From BRHc4a sp049323755 (GTDB taxonomy: Bacteria; Bacillota; Desulfotomaculia; Desulfotomaculales; Desulfocucumaceae): a stretch of DNA of 64,000 nt. Of this stretch, positions 8,496-17,255 are shown piece after piece. The translations under genes were made by a program, and so were the position numbers. The stretch spans positions 248,001 through 312,000 of the forward strand of contig JBMOPE010000006.1 of the NCBI GenBank assembly GCA_049323755.1. Direction: 5' to 3'. Each line of letters begins with the position of its first letter. Position 1 is the first letter of the stretch. The notes under the pieces were generated by a model. It saw only the letters and a list, made by a program, of their open reading frames with translations, ran no database searches and had not been told where the DNA came from.

Positions 8496-11410
8496 AAAGA
8501 CTCACTCAACTGCCCACATTACGGATCGATCCCTCGGAAAACAGATCCTTGCAGTATCAAGGCAAAACTTACCAGGGAGTGGCCGGCGATACCATTGCCA
8601 CAGCCCTGTATGCCAACGGTGTCCGGATCTTTGCCCGCAGCTTGAAATATCACCGCCCCCGGGGGCTATACAGCCTGGACGGGGAGTGCAGCAACACCTG
8701 CATGCAGGTGGATGGCATTCCCAACGTGCGGGCCGAAAATACCCTGCTGAAAAACGGGATGATGATCGAGGACCAAAATGTCAAAGGATCGGCCGAGTTT
8801 GACTGGATGGGCTTCATGGACAAACTCGATTGGCTGATGCCGGCTGGTTTCTACTACCAGTTTATGCACAAGCCGGCCTGGCTATGGCCCATCGCCATGA
8901 AACAGGTGCGCAAGGCCGCCGGACTGGGGGAAATTTCACCGGATTTCAGAATGAAGGGCAACTATGATGAAATCTTTCCCAAGGCCGATGTCTGTGTGAT
9001 CGGCGGCGGCGCCGCAGGTATGACGGCGGCCCTGGCAGCGGCCGGGAGCGGCCTGCGGGTGGTATTGCTGGAAGCCCGGTCCTGGCTGGGCGGCTGCTTC
9101 GACTACCGGGTGGGCGACTATGATAAGGAAAAGGCGCTCTATCAGCGGGCTCGCCAGTTGGCCGAACAGGTGGAGTCCACAGCCAACATCCGTGTATTCA
9201 AACACACCGCGGTGGTGGGCGCGTACAATAACAACCTGATTACCGCCTTTCAGGTGGGCGGTGAATCCGACAGCTTCGATCAACGCTACCTTGAAATCCG
9301 CGCTGAAAGCGTGGTGGTGGCCACCGGCTGTATAGAAAGGCCTTTGCTTTTCGAAAACAACGAGCGCCCGGGCATCATGCAGGTCGGTTGCGCCCACCGT
9401 CTGGCCCGCACTTACGGGCTGCTGCCGGGCACCCGGGCGGTATTCAGCATTGGACATGACCTGGGGCTGGAGGCTGCGGCGGACCTGTTTGATCTGGGAA
9501 TGAAGATTGCCTGCGTGGCCGATATCCGTGAAGACGGGCAAGACCCTAAGTTGCTGCAGGCACTAGCTGAACGAAACATTCCGGTCCTGCGCGGATGGGT
9601 GGCGTACGAGGCCCATGGCTCCAAACAGGTAGAAAAAGTCACCCTCGGAACCATCGACGGCCAAGAGAAACGCCAGTTCGAATGCGACCTGCTGGTCGCA
9701 TCGGCCGGCTTTACACCGCTCACCGGTCCTTTGACTCTGGCCCAGGCCAAACTGAAGTACGACAAGCACACCGGCTACTTTCTGCCGGTTGACCTCCCGG
9801 CCAAAACCCACATGGCCGGCCGTATGATCGGCCTGCAGCATGCCCTGGCCATCGAGGCGTCCGGAAGGCTGGCCGGACTGAAAGCGGCAGCCGACTGCGG
9901 CGCCGACACCGGCAAGGCCGTTGCCGAGGCCAGCAAGCAGCTCAGCAAACTGCCCGGCCCCGAGTGCGGCACCAAGCTGGTGAGCGCCCCGGTCAAGGGC
10001 CGCAAGAGCTTCATCTGTTTTGACGAAGACACCACTGTAAAGAATATCAAACAGGCCATTGAGATGGGGTTTGATGTGCCCGAGTTGATCAAACGCTTTA
10101 CCTCGGCCGGTACCGGCCCAGGCCAGGGCGGCATCCCCGGTCACAACCTGCCCCTGTTCGTGTCCGAATACCAGGCCCAGAGCGGCGCCAAGCCGATTCC
10201 CACGACGGTGCGGGCGCCCCTGGTGCCAACTTTCATCGCCACCTACGCCGGGGCCAACCACGATATGTGCAAACGCACGCCGCTGCACGATTTACAGAAA
10301 AAAGCCGGCGGTGTATTCCGGCGCATTGGTGTATGGCGCCGCGCCCGCTACTTTTCCGAAGACTTCAGCTGCCGCGAGGAAATACTCAATGTGCGCAACA
10401 ACGTCGGCTTGCTGGATGCCTCGACACTGGGTAAATTCCGCATCCACGGGCCGGATGCTCTTAAAGCTCTGCAGCGCGTCTATGTGAGCAACATGGCCAA
10501 GGTGGCCGAGGGGAGGGTGAAATACTCGGCCATGTGCAACGATGACGGCTGTGTGATCGACGACGGTGTGGTGGTCAAACTGGCTGAAAACGACTATTAC
10601 TTTACCACTTCCACCGCCCGCGCCGGTGAGACCGTGGAGTGGATCCGCTTTCACACCCGTTACGACGGCTGGGATTTCCACCTGGTCAACCTGACCGATG
10701 CCATGGGCGTGATTAACATTTCCGGACCAAACGCGCGTAAAGTCCTCGAAAAAGTTGCCGATACGGATCTCGCCGATGAGGCCTTTCCCTTCGGCAGTTA
10801 TCGCCAGTTCACCATCCGGAAAACCATCCCGGTGCGCGCCATGCGGCTGGGGTTTGTCGGCGAACTCTCCTATGAGCTGCATGCGGACGCCTCCTATATG
10901 CCGGTCTTGTGGGAAATGCTGGAGGAAGCCGGCCAGGAGTTCGGCATCCGCAACTTTGGCGTGGAAGCCCAAAACGTCCTGCGCCTGGAAAAATGCCACA
11001 TCATCCTCGGCCAGGAATCGGAGCAACGCACTAACCTGCTCGATCTGGGTTTGGGCTTTCTGTGGGACCGCAACAAACCGGACGCCAGGACAGTGGGCGC
11101 AGTGGCTTTACGCCAGGCAGAAAACGAACCGGGCCGTTTCCGGCTGGTGGGCATCAAGATGGAGGACCCCCAGCGCACGCCCAGAGATGGATCTATCATC
11201 GTCGACAATCGCATCCGAGGGTATGTCTGCACCGCCCGCAAGAGTTTTACCCTGAATGAATCGGTGGGCATGGCCCTGGTGGACGCCGAGTTGGCCGCCG
11301 AGGGCACCCGGCTGGAAATTTTCGAGGATGAATGCAACGGTAAACGACTGTATGCCCGGGTCGTGCCTATGCCGTTTTATGATCCCGAAGGCAAACGGAT
11401 GAAAATGTGA
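8492..11410 (+). CDS. soxA: Sarcosine oxidase/dehydrogenase subunit alpha
   Basis: A 972-residue subunit with the full family architecture. A Fer2_4-like N-terminal domain (about 1-100, with G-E-C-S-N-T-C near 64-70) is followed by an FAD/NAD-binding fold (V-I-G-G-G-A-A-G-M near 169-177) and a central SoxA linker. The C-terminal half is an aminomethyltransferase (GcvT-like) domain that takes the one-carbon unit onto tetrahydrofolate; its markers include L-L-D-A-S-T-L-G-K-F. The product would be 5,10-methylene-tetrahydrofolate plus glycine from sarcosine. The start overlaps soxD (ATGA-type). The stop is followed after 10 bp by soxG. Codon use is G+C-rich as in soxB. Confidence 0.96.
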   Translation: MKRLTQLPTLRIDPSENRSLQYQGKTYQGVAGDTIATALYANGVRIFARSLKYHRPRGLYSLDGECSNTCMQVDGIPNVRAENTLLKNGMMIEDQNVKGSAEFDWMGFMDKLDWLMPAGFYYQFMHKPAWLWPIAMKQVRKAAGLGEISPDFRMKGNYDEIFPKADVCVIGGGAAGMTAALAAAGSGLRVVLLEARSWLGGCFDYRVGDYDKEKALYQRARQLAEQVESTANIRVFKHTAVVGAYNNNLITAFQVGGESDSFDQRYLEIRAESVVVATGCIERPLLFENNERPGIMQVGCAHRLARTYGLLPGTRAVFSIGHDLGLEAAADLFDLGMKIACVADIREDGQDPKLLQALAERNIPVLRGWVAYEAHGSKQVEKVTLGTIDGQEKRQFECDLLVASAGFTPLTGPLTLAQAKLKYDKHTGYFLPVDLPAKTHMAGRMIGLQHALAIEASGRLAGLKAAADCGADTGKAVAEASKQLSKLPGPECGTKLVSAPVKGRKSFICFDEDTTVKNIKQAIEMGFDVPELIKRFTSAGTGPGQGGIPGHNLPLFVSEYQAQSGAKPIPTTVRAPLVPTFIATYAGANHDMCKRTPLHDLQKKAGGVFRRIGVWRRARYFSEDFSCREEILNVRNNVGLLDASTLGKFRIHGPDALKALQRVYVSNMAKVAEGRVKYSAMCNDDGCVIDDGVVVKLAENDYYFTTSTARAGETVEWIRFHTRYDGWDFHLVNLTDAMGVINISGPNARKVLEKVADTDLADEAFPFGSYRQFTIRKTIPVRAMRLGFVGELSYELHADASYMPVLWEMLEEAGQEFGIRNFGVEAQNVLRLEKCHIILGQESEQRTNLLDLGLGFLWDRNKPDARTVGAVALRQAENEPGRFRLVGIKMEDPQRTPRDGSIIVDNRIRGYVCTARKSFTLNESVGMALVDAELAAEGTRLEIFEDECNGKRLYARVVPMPFYDPEGKRMKM

Positions 11411-11420
11411 GGTGACGACC

Positions 11421-12089
11421 ATGACAGAGATACAAAGACGCTCGCCCGTTCAATTCAAGGCCGGTGCGCAAAAGATCGAAATGCGGGAAAACTGGCCCGT
11501 AGTGTTGGAATATAGCAACGAAGGCCGGGGCCCCTTTCTGGTGGATTTGACCCATAAGGCTAAATGGGACCTGCAGGATAAGAATCTGGACCAGCGAAAA
11601 ACGCTGGGACTGGATATTCCGGCCTCGACCGGAGCCTGCGCCTTTCAGAAAGGCGTACTGATCAATCGCATGAATGGCACCCAGTCCGCCATCTGGCACC
11701 TGCTGGCCGATGCGCCCGAATTGCCGGGCGAGCCGGGGTACACCGATGTAACCGAGTGCACGGTATTTTTGGCACTGTTCGGTCCCAATGCCCTGGCCAT
11801 CGCCGAAAAGCTGACCGCCCTGGATCTGATGGATCCCAAAAAACAGACGCCTTTTCTGCTTCAGGGACCTTTTTCGCACGTCCCCTGCCAGGTGGTCCTA
11901 CTGGAAAGGGGCCGTGGATTTGACGGCGGATTGCTGCTTACCTGCTCGCGGGGTTATGCCCGGAGCATGGTGCATGCCATTCTGGATGCCGGCGCCGAAT
12001 TCGGACTGCGTCCGGCAGGAGAGCAGCGCTTCAGCGCCTGGGCTTCCGGCCTGTCCGGAAAGCCGGGATCTGCTCAGGCGCCGGCATAA
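11421..12089 (+). CDS. soxG: Sarcosine oxidase subunit gamma
   Basis: A 222-residue gamma subunit, related to the folate-binding GcvT/SoxG fold and needed for the heterotetramer. Identification rests mainly on position as the last gene of the soxB-D-A-G order, on length, and on F-G-P-N-A-L-A-I-A-E-K and the S-R-G-Y-A-R-S-M region near the C-terminus. ATG 11421 is chosen over GTG 11412 because AGGTGA (11410-11415) is 5 nt upstream. Gamma subunits are poorly conserved, so confidence is slightly lower than for the others. A strong terminator follows. Confidence 0.9.
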   Translation: MTEIQRRSPVQFKAGAQKIEMRENWPVVLEYSNEGRGPFLVDLTHKAKWDLQDKNLDQRKTLGLDIPASTGACAFQKGVLINRMNGTQSAIWHLLADAPELPGEPGYTDVTECTVFLALFGPNALAIAEKLTALDLMDPKKQTPFLLQGPFSHVPCQVVLLERGRGFDGGLLLTCSRGYARSMVHAILDAGAEFGLRPAGEQRFSAWASGLSGKPGSAQAPA

Positions 12090-12107
12090 AAGCTCTGACT
12101 TTAACAA

Positions 12108-12137
12108 ACCCTGAGCCCGTAAAAACGGGCTCAGGGT
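12108..12137 (+). terminator. Terminator closing the sox operon
   Basis: A perfect 13-bp stem ACCCTGAGCCCGT / ACGGGCTCAGGGT with an AAAA loop. The T-run is short (GCTTTATG). It lies between two converging genes (soxG and the prkA remnant) and may act in both directions. Confidence 0.8.
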
Positions 12138-12147
12138 GCTTTATGAA

Positions 12148-13188
12148 TTACCGGTTAAGCAGACTTCCCACGTACTTCATGAGCTCATTTGCGCAGTTGG
12201 GGCAGTAACCATACTCGTCAATAAGCTTTGCGCTCACCTCGTTAATACGTTTGAGCTGCTCGGCATCCGGTGTTTTGGTGGAAGTGGTGATCTTGACAAC
12301 ATCCTTGAGGTCTGCAAACAGTTTCTTTTCCACCGCTTCCCGCAGACGCTCGTGGGAGCGGTAATCGAATTTTTTATTTTTTCTCGCAAAGGAGGATAGT
12401 CTAATAAGTATTTCCTCACGGAAGCTCTTCTTGGCGTTCTCAGAAATACCTATCTGCTCCTCTATGGACCGCATGAGCTTTTCATCCGGGTCCATTTCCT
12501 CATCTGTAATGGGGTCTTTTATTTTAACCCCGTTGCAGTACGCCTCCACATTATCAAGGTAATTGTCAAACAATACCTTTGCAGACTCCTCGTATGAGTA
12601 CACAAAGGCCTTTTGTATCTCTTTTTTTGCCAGCTCGTCGTACTCCTTGCGGGACATCGAAATAAAGTTCAGCAGGCGCTCCTTTTCCTCCTTGGTTATA
12701 GAGGCGTGCTGGTCCAGGCCGTCCTTCAGCCCCCTCAATACATCCAGCGGGTTGATGCACTTGGTGGACGTCCGGATGAGGGCCGAGGAGAGGCGGTTTA
12801 TAACATAGCGGGGGTCTACGCCGCTCATGCCTTCGTCCACAAATTCATTTTTGAGCTCTGTCAGGTCCTTCTGCTTGAACCCCTCAACATCTTCTCCGTC
12901 ATACAGCTTCAGTTTTTTCAACAGGTCCATTCCCTGTTTTTTACTTTCCTTAAAGCGGGAAAGAACAGAAAAGATACTGGCAACTTTAAGCGAATGCGGG
13001 GCAATGTGAATATCTTTAAGGTCACTCTGCTTTATAAGCTTCTCATAAATTTTTACCTCATCACTTACCCTTAGATTATAAGGTATCTTCATTACAATAA
13101 TCCGGGACTGCAGGGCCTCGTTTTTCTTGTTGCTTATAAAGGACTTGTATTCATTTTCGTTGGTGTGGGCCACGATTAGCTCATAGAT
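12148..13188 (-). pseudogene. prkA: PrkA serine protein kinase, C-terminal half, 5' part missing
   Basis: About 345 residues matching the C-terminal half of PrkA (YeaG), normally about 630-640 residues. The match starts at Y-E-L-I-V-A-H-T-N-E-N-E-Y-K-S-F, a segment from the end of the AAA+ domain, and runs through the PrkA C-terminal domain to P-N-C-A-N-E-L-M-K-Y-V-G. The Walker A region and the rest of the ATPase are absent. In-frame sequence beyond about 13189 no longer resembles PrkA and no start codon with a ribosome site is present. Everything to the right looks like an inserted element. The missing 5' half would be expected on the minus strand beyond the element's far end, outside the window. 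Confidence 0.88.
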
Positions 13189-13198
13189 TGTTATCTCA
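13189..13198. other. Probable left junction of the inserted element in prkA
   Basis: PrkA homology ends at about 13188. A small element gene (13199-13387) has its stop codon at 13199-13201. The attachment core must lie within these few bases, but only one end is visible, so no target-site repeat can be defined here. Confidence 0.55.
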
Positions 13199-13387
13199 TT
13201 ATACCATTGCTTGCAGTTTCTTTTGCTTGGGGATTATACATTCTCTTTTCTTCTTATCCTGATTAATTCCTTTCGTTATCAGGCAGTCAACCAATACATT
13301 ATATAAGCGATTTTCATCTGCCTGTGTGGGTACCTTATCTGGTGGATGAATTGTTATAATCCCAAAGGGTCCTTCAATCTTTTTCAT
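13199..13387 (-). CDS. Hypothetical 62-residue protein at the element edge
   Basis: A short protein starting MKKIEGPFGIITIHPP, followed by an acidic helix and a basic C-terminal third (K-K-K-R-E-C-I-I-P-K-Q-K-K). The ATG at 13385-13387 has GGGGTGG about 5 nt upstream, better than the more distal in-frame GTG. I do not recognise the family. It ends within 15 bp of the prkA junction, a position where integrative elements often encode recombinase-associated small proteins. That role is inference only, since no recombinase is adjacent. Confidence 0.6.
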   Translation of the reverse strand: MKKIEGPFGIITIHPPDKVPTQADENRLYNVLVDCLITKGINQDKKKRECIIPKQKKLQAMV

Positions 13388-13485
13388 AAAAACCACCCCA
13401 AAACTATATATGCTGCAATGGCATGTCCTCGATTATGGAAAAATAAGCCTCCAACATTAAGGGGCTCGATATTCTATCCAGCCCC

Positions 13486-14364
13486 TTAGTCCAATTCCTT
13501 AATTTTTTTCAGGATTTGTCTTACCTCAGAAATAAAATCTTCCATTTCCTGTATAACTGCTTGACGTTCTGCTTTCCCCATATTTTTAAATTCCCCATCA
13601 TGAAAGGAATTGAAAGACTTTTTCCAGCTCCCCGCCATCTTTGATATTTTCGTTTTTGCCGGAATTGCTGCCAGGTAACGATTAGCCCAATCCATAGCCT
13701 GCTGCCCGGTCAATTTTTTTATTTTAATCTCTTTAAACAGCTGTTTTTGCCCTTGGGGATGCTTTTTGAGAGCCATTAACCCCCGAGCGTGCATTTCGTT
13801 TAATCCGGACTCACAAAAAGCCTGTTTTATTTCCATTGGCAAGCTAAGTATACTCAACAACTGGCTTACCCTGGATTTCCCGTATCCTAGTCGCTTTCCC
13901 ACTTCTTCCAGGGTTAGGGCCTTTCCTGTTGTTTTTATTGATTCCTCAATTAGGTCCTTGATTGCCATGGCCTTTTCAAAAGCCGTCAAGTCCCGGCGTT
14001 GAATATTTTCTATCAATGCATCCAGCATAACTTCTACTCTTGATAGTCCGTCTACAACAATGCAGGGAATAGTCCTTTTCCCTGCAATTCTGGATGCCCT
14101 CCACCTTCTTTCACCGGCAATTATGTCATAATGTCCAGGCCGTTCAGCAGGTTTTACTCTTATTGGCTGAATTACCCCTCTCTCTTTGATGGATTCAGCC
14201 AGTTCCTCAATGTCCTCGAATTCCTTCCTCGGCTGGTCACTACGGGGAGATATTCTATCCAGGTCTATTTCCTTTACCTTGTGATGAGATGATTGCAGGA
14301 AAAGATCAACAACCTTATCTGCTCCACTATACCCTTCATCTTGTAATAAATCTCGTCCAACCAT
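13486..14364 (-). CDS. parB: ParB/Spo0J family partition protein
   Basis: A 292-residue ParB. The N-terminal domain has the CTP-binding signature G-E-R-R-W-R-A-S near residue 95 and E-N-I-Q-R-R-D-L-T-A-F-E. An HTH region follows (L-T-L-E-E-V-G-K-R-L-G-Y-G-K-S-R-V-S-Q-L). The C-terminal part is lysine-rich with a predicted helical dimerisation end. ParB spreads from parS sites and is segregated by ParA. Its ATG overlaps the parA stop by one base (TAATG), so translation is coupled. The pair belongs to the element rather than the chromosomal Soj/Spo0J pair, as judged by location. I saw no canonical Spo0J parS 16-mer nearby. Confidence 0.94.
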   Translation of the reverse strand: MVGRDLLQDEGYSGADKVVDLFLQSSHHKVKEIDLDRISPRSDQPRKEFEDIEELAESIKERGVIQPIRVKPAERPGHYDIIAGERRWRASRIAGKRTIPCIVVDGLSRVEVMLDALIENIQRRDLTAFEKAMAIKDLIEESIKTTGKALTLEEVGKRLGYGKSRVSQLLSILSLPMEIKQAFCESGLNEMHARGLMALKKHPQGQKQLFKEIKIKKLTGQQAMDWANRYLAAIPAKTKISKMAGSWKKSFNSFHDGEFKNMGKAERQAVIQEMEDFISEVRQILKKIKELD

Positions 14365-15140
14365 TATACCGCCTCGCTTTTAATTCGGTGTTGGAGTTCC
14401 CTCGCCAAAGCATCATACTCAAGCGCACCTGTACTGCCAGCGTCATATTTCCTGGCTGCTATACCTGCTCGGGTGGCCTCAATTAATTTGCTGTTTACCC
14501 TTATTTCAGACTTAAATACTTTACCATGGTAATACTCCCGAACTTCCTTTATCATGCGTTTATCCTCATTGCGGCGGTAATCGATGACAGTAAAAAGCAA
14601 TGTCCAATCATTAAGGTCAGGATTCAAACGGCGTTTGACCTTACTAATTATCTCCAAAAGCTTGCCAACACCAGCAATATCAAATGCCTGTGGCTTTAAT
14701 GGAATAATTACTTCATCGGCGGCAGCTAGGGCATTTATAGATAGCACCCCAAGGTTTGGTGGAGTATCGATTATTATGTAGTCAAATTTCTCAAGCTGGT
14801 CCTTAAGTGCCCACTTCAGCAATCTATCCTGACCGATATCTCCGGCCATTTCGGCCTCCGCCGCAGCAAGCATTATGCTTGTAGGGATAAGGTACAGCCC
14901 TTGTATATCAGTTTCACGTATAAGCTCATCAGCTGTAGCCTTTTCCATCATTAACTCGTAGGCCCCCGGCTCATTCCCTTTCAGTTTCACACCAAGCCCA
15001 GCGCTAAGATTGGCCTGCGGGTCCAGGTCAACCACCAATACCCTTTCACCTAACCCAGCCAGGGAGGCCCCAAGGTTTATTGTTGTAGTAGTTTTGGCAG
15101 TACCGCCCTTCTGGTTTGCTATTGCTATTTTTATGGCCAT
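14364..15140 (-). CDS. parA: ParA/Soj family partition ATPase
   Basis: A 258-residue MinD/ParA-type ATPase. The deviant Walker A Q-K-G-G-T-A-K-T-T-T-T lies at residues 10-20, with the signature Lys11 and the usual Lys16. Walker B is Y-I-I-I-D-T-P-P-N-L. Length and domain order match Soj-type ParA without an N-terminal HTH. It forms a two-gene partition module with parB and is preceded by three unknown small genes on the same strand. Partition genes fit a plasmid-like or excisable element that must be kept when circular. Confidence 0.95.
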   Translation of the reverse strand: MAIKIAIANQKGGTAKTTTTINLGASLAGLGERVLVVDLDPQANLSAGLGVKLKGNEPGAYELMMEKATADELIRETDIQGLYLIPTSIMLAAAEAEMAGDIGQDRLLKWALKDQLEKFDYIIIDTPPNLGVLSINALAAADEVIIPLKPQAFDIAGVGKLLEIISKVKRRLNPDLNDWTLLFTVIDYRRNEDKRMIKEVREYYHGKVFKSEIRVNSKLIEATRAGIAARKYDAGSTGALEYDALARELQHRIKSEAV

Positions 15141-15172
15141 ATTACAGCACCTCCATAAATAAAACCGGTGGA

Positions 15173-15613
15173 TTATTTCCCCCGGTTTATAGCTTTCTTA
15201 ATTTGTACTTTTTTTTCCCAGTTTAAAGAGCACTTGCGATATGCCTTACACCCGGTAGGGGCATATCCGGCCTTTTCCATACTTCCTGATATAGCCTGAT
15301 AGGGTTCACAGGTCGGCGCATGTCCATCACATAATAATTCCACTAAATCCCCTTTCCTGCAGGGAGGAGGGGGGCTTTTCCAGTTTGTCTCCTTGAAATC
15401 ATCATGGATTATTATGACCGTTGACTGGTCAGCCAATGTTTTCACAACAAAGTTTTTCGTAGCAAAAGGATATTCAAATTCCTGCTGTCTCCTCTTAACT
15501 CTGGAAAGGTTTCTTAAAGCGTCCCTTTCTACGTTTATACCTTTGTCGGCCAAATCGAAACCTACTGATTTTTCATCATCAGACGCAAAAGCACCAAATG
15601 CTGGGTTTTTCAT
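15173..15613 (-). CDS. Hypothetical protein with C-terminal Cys cluster
   Basis: A 146-residue protein of unknown family, 32 bp upstream of parA on the same strand. The C-terminal half has spaced cysteines (P-P-P-P-C-R-K-G-D, L-L-C-D-G-H-A-P-T-C, G-C-K-A-Y-R-K-C) that could bind a metal. The central part (F-V-V-K-T-L-A-D-Q-S-T-V-I-I-I-H) looks like beta strands. The ATG at 15611-15613 is favoured over an upstream GTG because AGGTGG lies 8 nt before it. Its role in partition is unknown. Confidence 0.7.
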   Translation of the reverse strand: MKNPAFGAFASDDEKSVGFDLADKGINVERDALRNLSRVKRRQQEFEYPFATKNFVVKTLADQSTVIIIHDDFKETNWKSPPPPCRKGDLVELLCDGHAPTCEPYQAISGSMEKAGYAPTGCKAYRKCSLNWEKKVQIKKAINRGK

Positions 15614-15659
15614 TATTATCACCACCTTATGCTACGATTAGGGCCTGTCTGCCCGGTCA

Positions 15660-16148
15660 CTAATCCTCTACTGGCTTTTCCTGCCCCTGAATAACCTCAT
15701 CTTTATAAACCACTGTTAATTCCTCTGGAGCATTGAAGAATGTACAATATACATTTCTTAGGTCTTCCTCAACATTCATTGGAGTGTATTCCCTCTTATC
15801 GGAAATCTCTTCTTGAATATATCTGTATTCCTCGCGTAAATCCCCTTCCAGTTCCTGCTTTTCATCAACAGTCATTTCAACATCGCTATATTTTTTTTCT
15901 AACCTTTCTAACTCAGACTTCACATATTCATCCTCAGAAACAAAGAACTCCTCGCCAAACTCATCCCGCAGCCGGCGCTCTACCTCTTTCTTAATGACTT
16001 CCTCAGTCTCTTCCTTGAAAATATCGTTAAAATACCACTCCATTTGGCCGCGCAATAAATCGCCATGATTCTTTTCCCATTTGTAATGAGCACTCATCAT
16101 TACATCCCAGGCGTACCTTTCCAACTCATTCTCAAGGATAATCTTCAT
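15660..16148 (-). CDS. Hypothetical acidic helical protein
   Basis: A 162-residue protein rich in Glu, Lys and Arg with long charged helices (E-E-T-E-E-V-I-K-K-E-V-E-R-R-L and E-L-E-R-L-E-K-K-Y), probably a coiled coil. No family recognised. ATG at 16146-16148 follows GGAGG by 8 nt. It is part of the minus-strand run that leads into parA-parB. Confidence 0.65.
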   Translation of the reverse strand: MKIILENELERYAWDVMMSAHYKWEKNHGDLLRGQMEWYFNDIFKEETEEVIKKEVERRLRDEFGEEFFVSEDEYVKSELERLEKKYSDVEMTVDEKQELEGDLREEYRYIQEEISDKREYTPMNVEEDLRNVYCTFFNAPEELTVVYKDEVIQGQEKPVED

Positions 16149-16253
16149 ACCCCAGGCCTCCGTTCCCATTGGAATGAGACAATAGTCATAAATAAAAGTG
16201 CTGGAAGTATGCCCAGCACCTTTAACTCTTTACTTCTATTCTCTTTTTAGATA

Positions 16254-17255
16254 TTATTTACTTGCATTGATGATTTTTTTATGCGCCCGGCCTTTAACCG
16301 GGTTTTTTTCTTTATTTGGGGCAAGTGCCTTTCTTGAATCAATCTTATTCAATTCAATTGGCCATATGTCCCCCGTCTTCCTGACAATCCGGTATGCCGT
16401 CTCTGTGAGGTAAGGTGCGTCATGCTCATTCTTAATCAATCCCTTCGACATTAACGCCTCTATCCTAGTACGAATTATGAGGTCACTGTCCCCTATTATT
16501 TTGCATTTGATGTGGCTTATACCCATTTCGGCCAGGGCTGTTGCCGTTTCTACAAACTCTCTTCCCCTCAGAGGCCTAAACCTGTTAGCATCATCTGTTT
16601 TTACTATGACTGGTCTGTATTCAAGCCCATTCTTTATTTTACTTTTTATTGTGGCAACTGCTCTTTTATTGATGGGCTCCATAACCATGCAGGGGATTAA
16701 TGTTTTCATTGGCAGGCTATATTCCAGCAGTCGAACCATTCTTAACATTATTCTTTTTATCATGTAGCGCGAAACCATCGGGCTTTTAGATAGTACGTAT
16801 ATCATTCCAATTAATGATTGGTCAATCTCGTCAATTGAATACTTCTGCGGGCTAAAATATTCAACCTTCCCAAGTTCTCTGGCCGCAAGTTCGGCTATGT
16901 ATTCTTCTCTTTTCCTATCAGGTCGTAGTTTATTGTATTTATTATTGTGCTCCTCAATCAGTTCCAGGGTCCTTTCCGCAAACTCGCCCTTAAGGGCATC
17001 CCCGTAAACTATTAAGCAATCTCCCTGGAAGTGTCTCTGGTAATCAAAGGTTACTTCTGAACCTTCAAATACATCAGTGTGCTGAATAGCATTCGGCCCC
17101 ACCCACCTGGCACGGCCCTTCTTTACTGCGTTTTCCGCAGTGTTTTGCTTAACACGGCTTATTGAGACTCTGCCCTTCGCATCCAACACAAATACTCTTT
17201 CAAAAAGCCCGGTAACATCGGGAGGATGAACGCGGGCAACTCCTAAAAAGGACAT
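16254..17255 (-). CDS. Hypothetical protein, N-terminus resembling an RRXRR/PLMP-like module, C-terminal winged-helix-like end
   Basis: A 333-residue protein of unknown function. The N-terminal 100 residues (V-F-V-L-D-A-K-G-R-V-S-I, then K-K-G-R-A-R-W-V) follow the pattern of the RRXRR/PLMP domain of IscB-like proteins, although the PLMP box itself is replaced. This is a loose resemblance, not an assignment. The C-terminal third (I-R-T-R-I-E-A-L-M-S-K-G-L-I then Y-L-T-E-T-A-Y-R-I-V-R) looks like a winged helix. ATG at 17253-17255 has GGGAGGGG upstream. A partial paralogue (17320-17661) with the same leader lies directly upstream. Confidence 0.65.
   Translation of the reverse strand: MSFLGVARVHPPDVTGLFERVFVLDAKGRVSISRVKQNTAENAVKKGRARWVGPNAIQHTDVFEGSEVTFDYQRHFQGDCLIVYGDALKGEFAERTLELIEEHNNKYNKLRPDRKREEYIAELAARELGKVEYFSPQKYSIDEIDQSLIGMIYVLSKSPMVSRYMIKRIMLRMVRLLEYSLPMKTLIPCMVMEPINKRAVATIKSKIKNGLEYRPVIVKTDDANRFRPLRGREFVETATALAEMGISHIKCKIIGDSDLIIRTRIEALMSKGLIKNEHDAPYLTETAYRIVRKTGDIWPIELNKIDSRKALAPNKEKNPVKGRAHKKIINASK

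Noticed and set aside
13486..15140. Chromosomal origin region marked by Soj/Spo0J
   Set aside because: No gidB, rnpA, dnaA or parS-type 16-mer is near, and the genes sit just inside the element junction, so this is an element-borne partition module.
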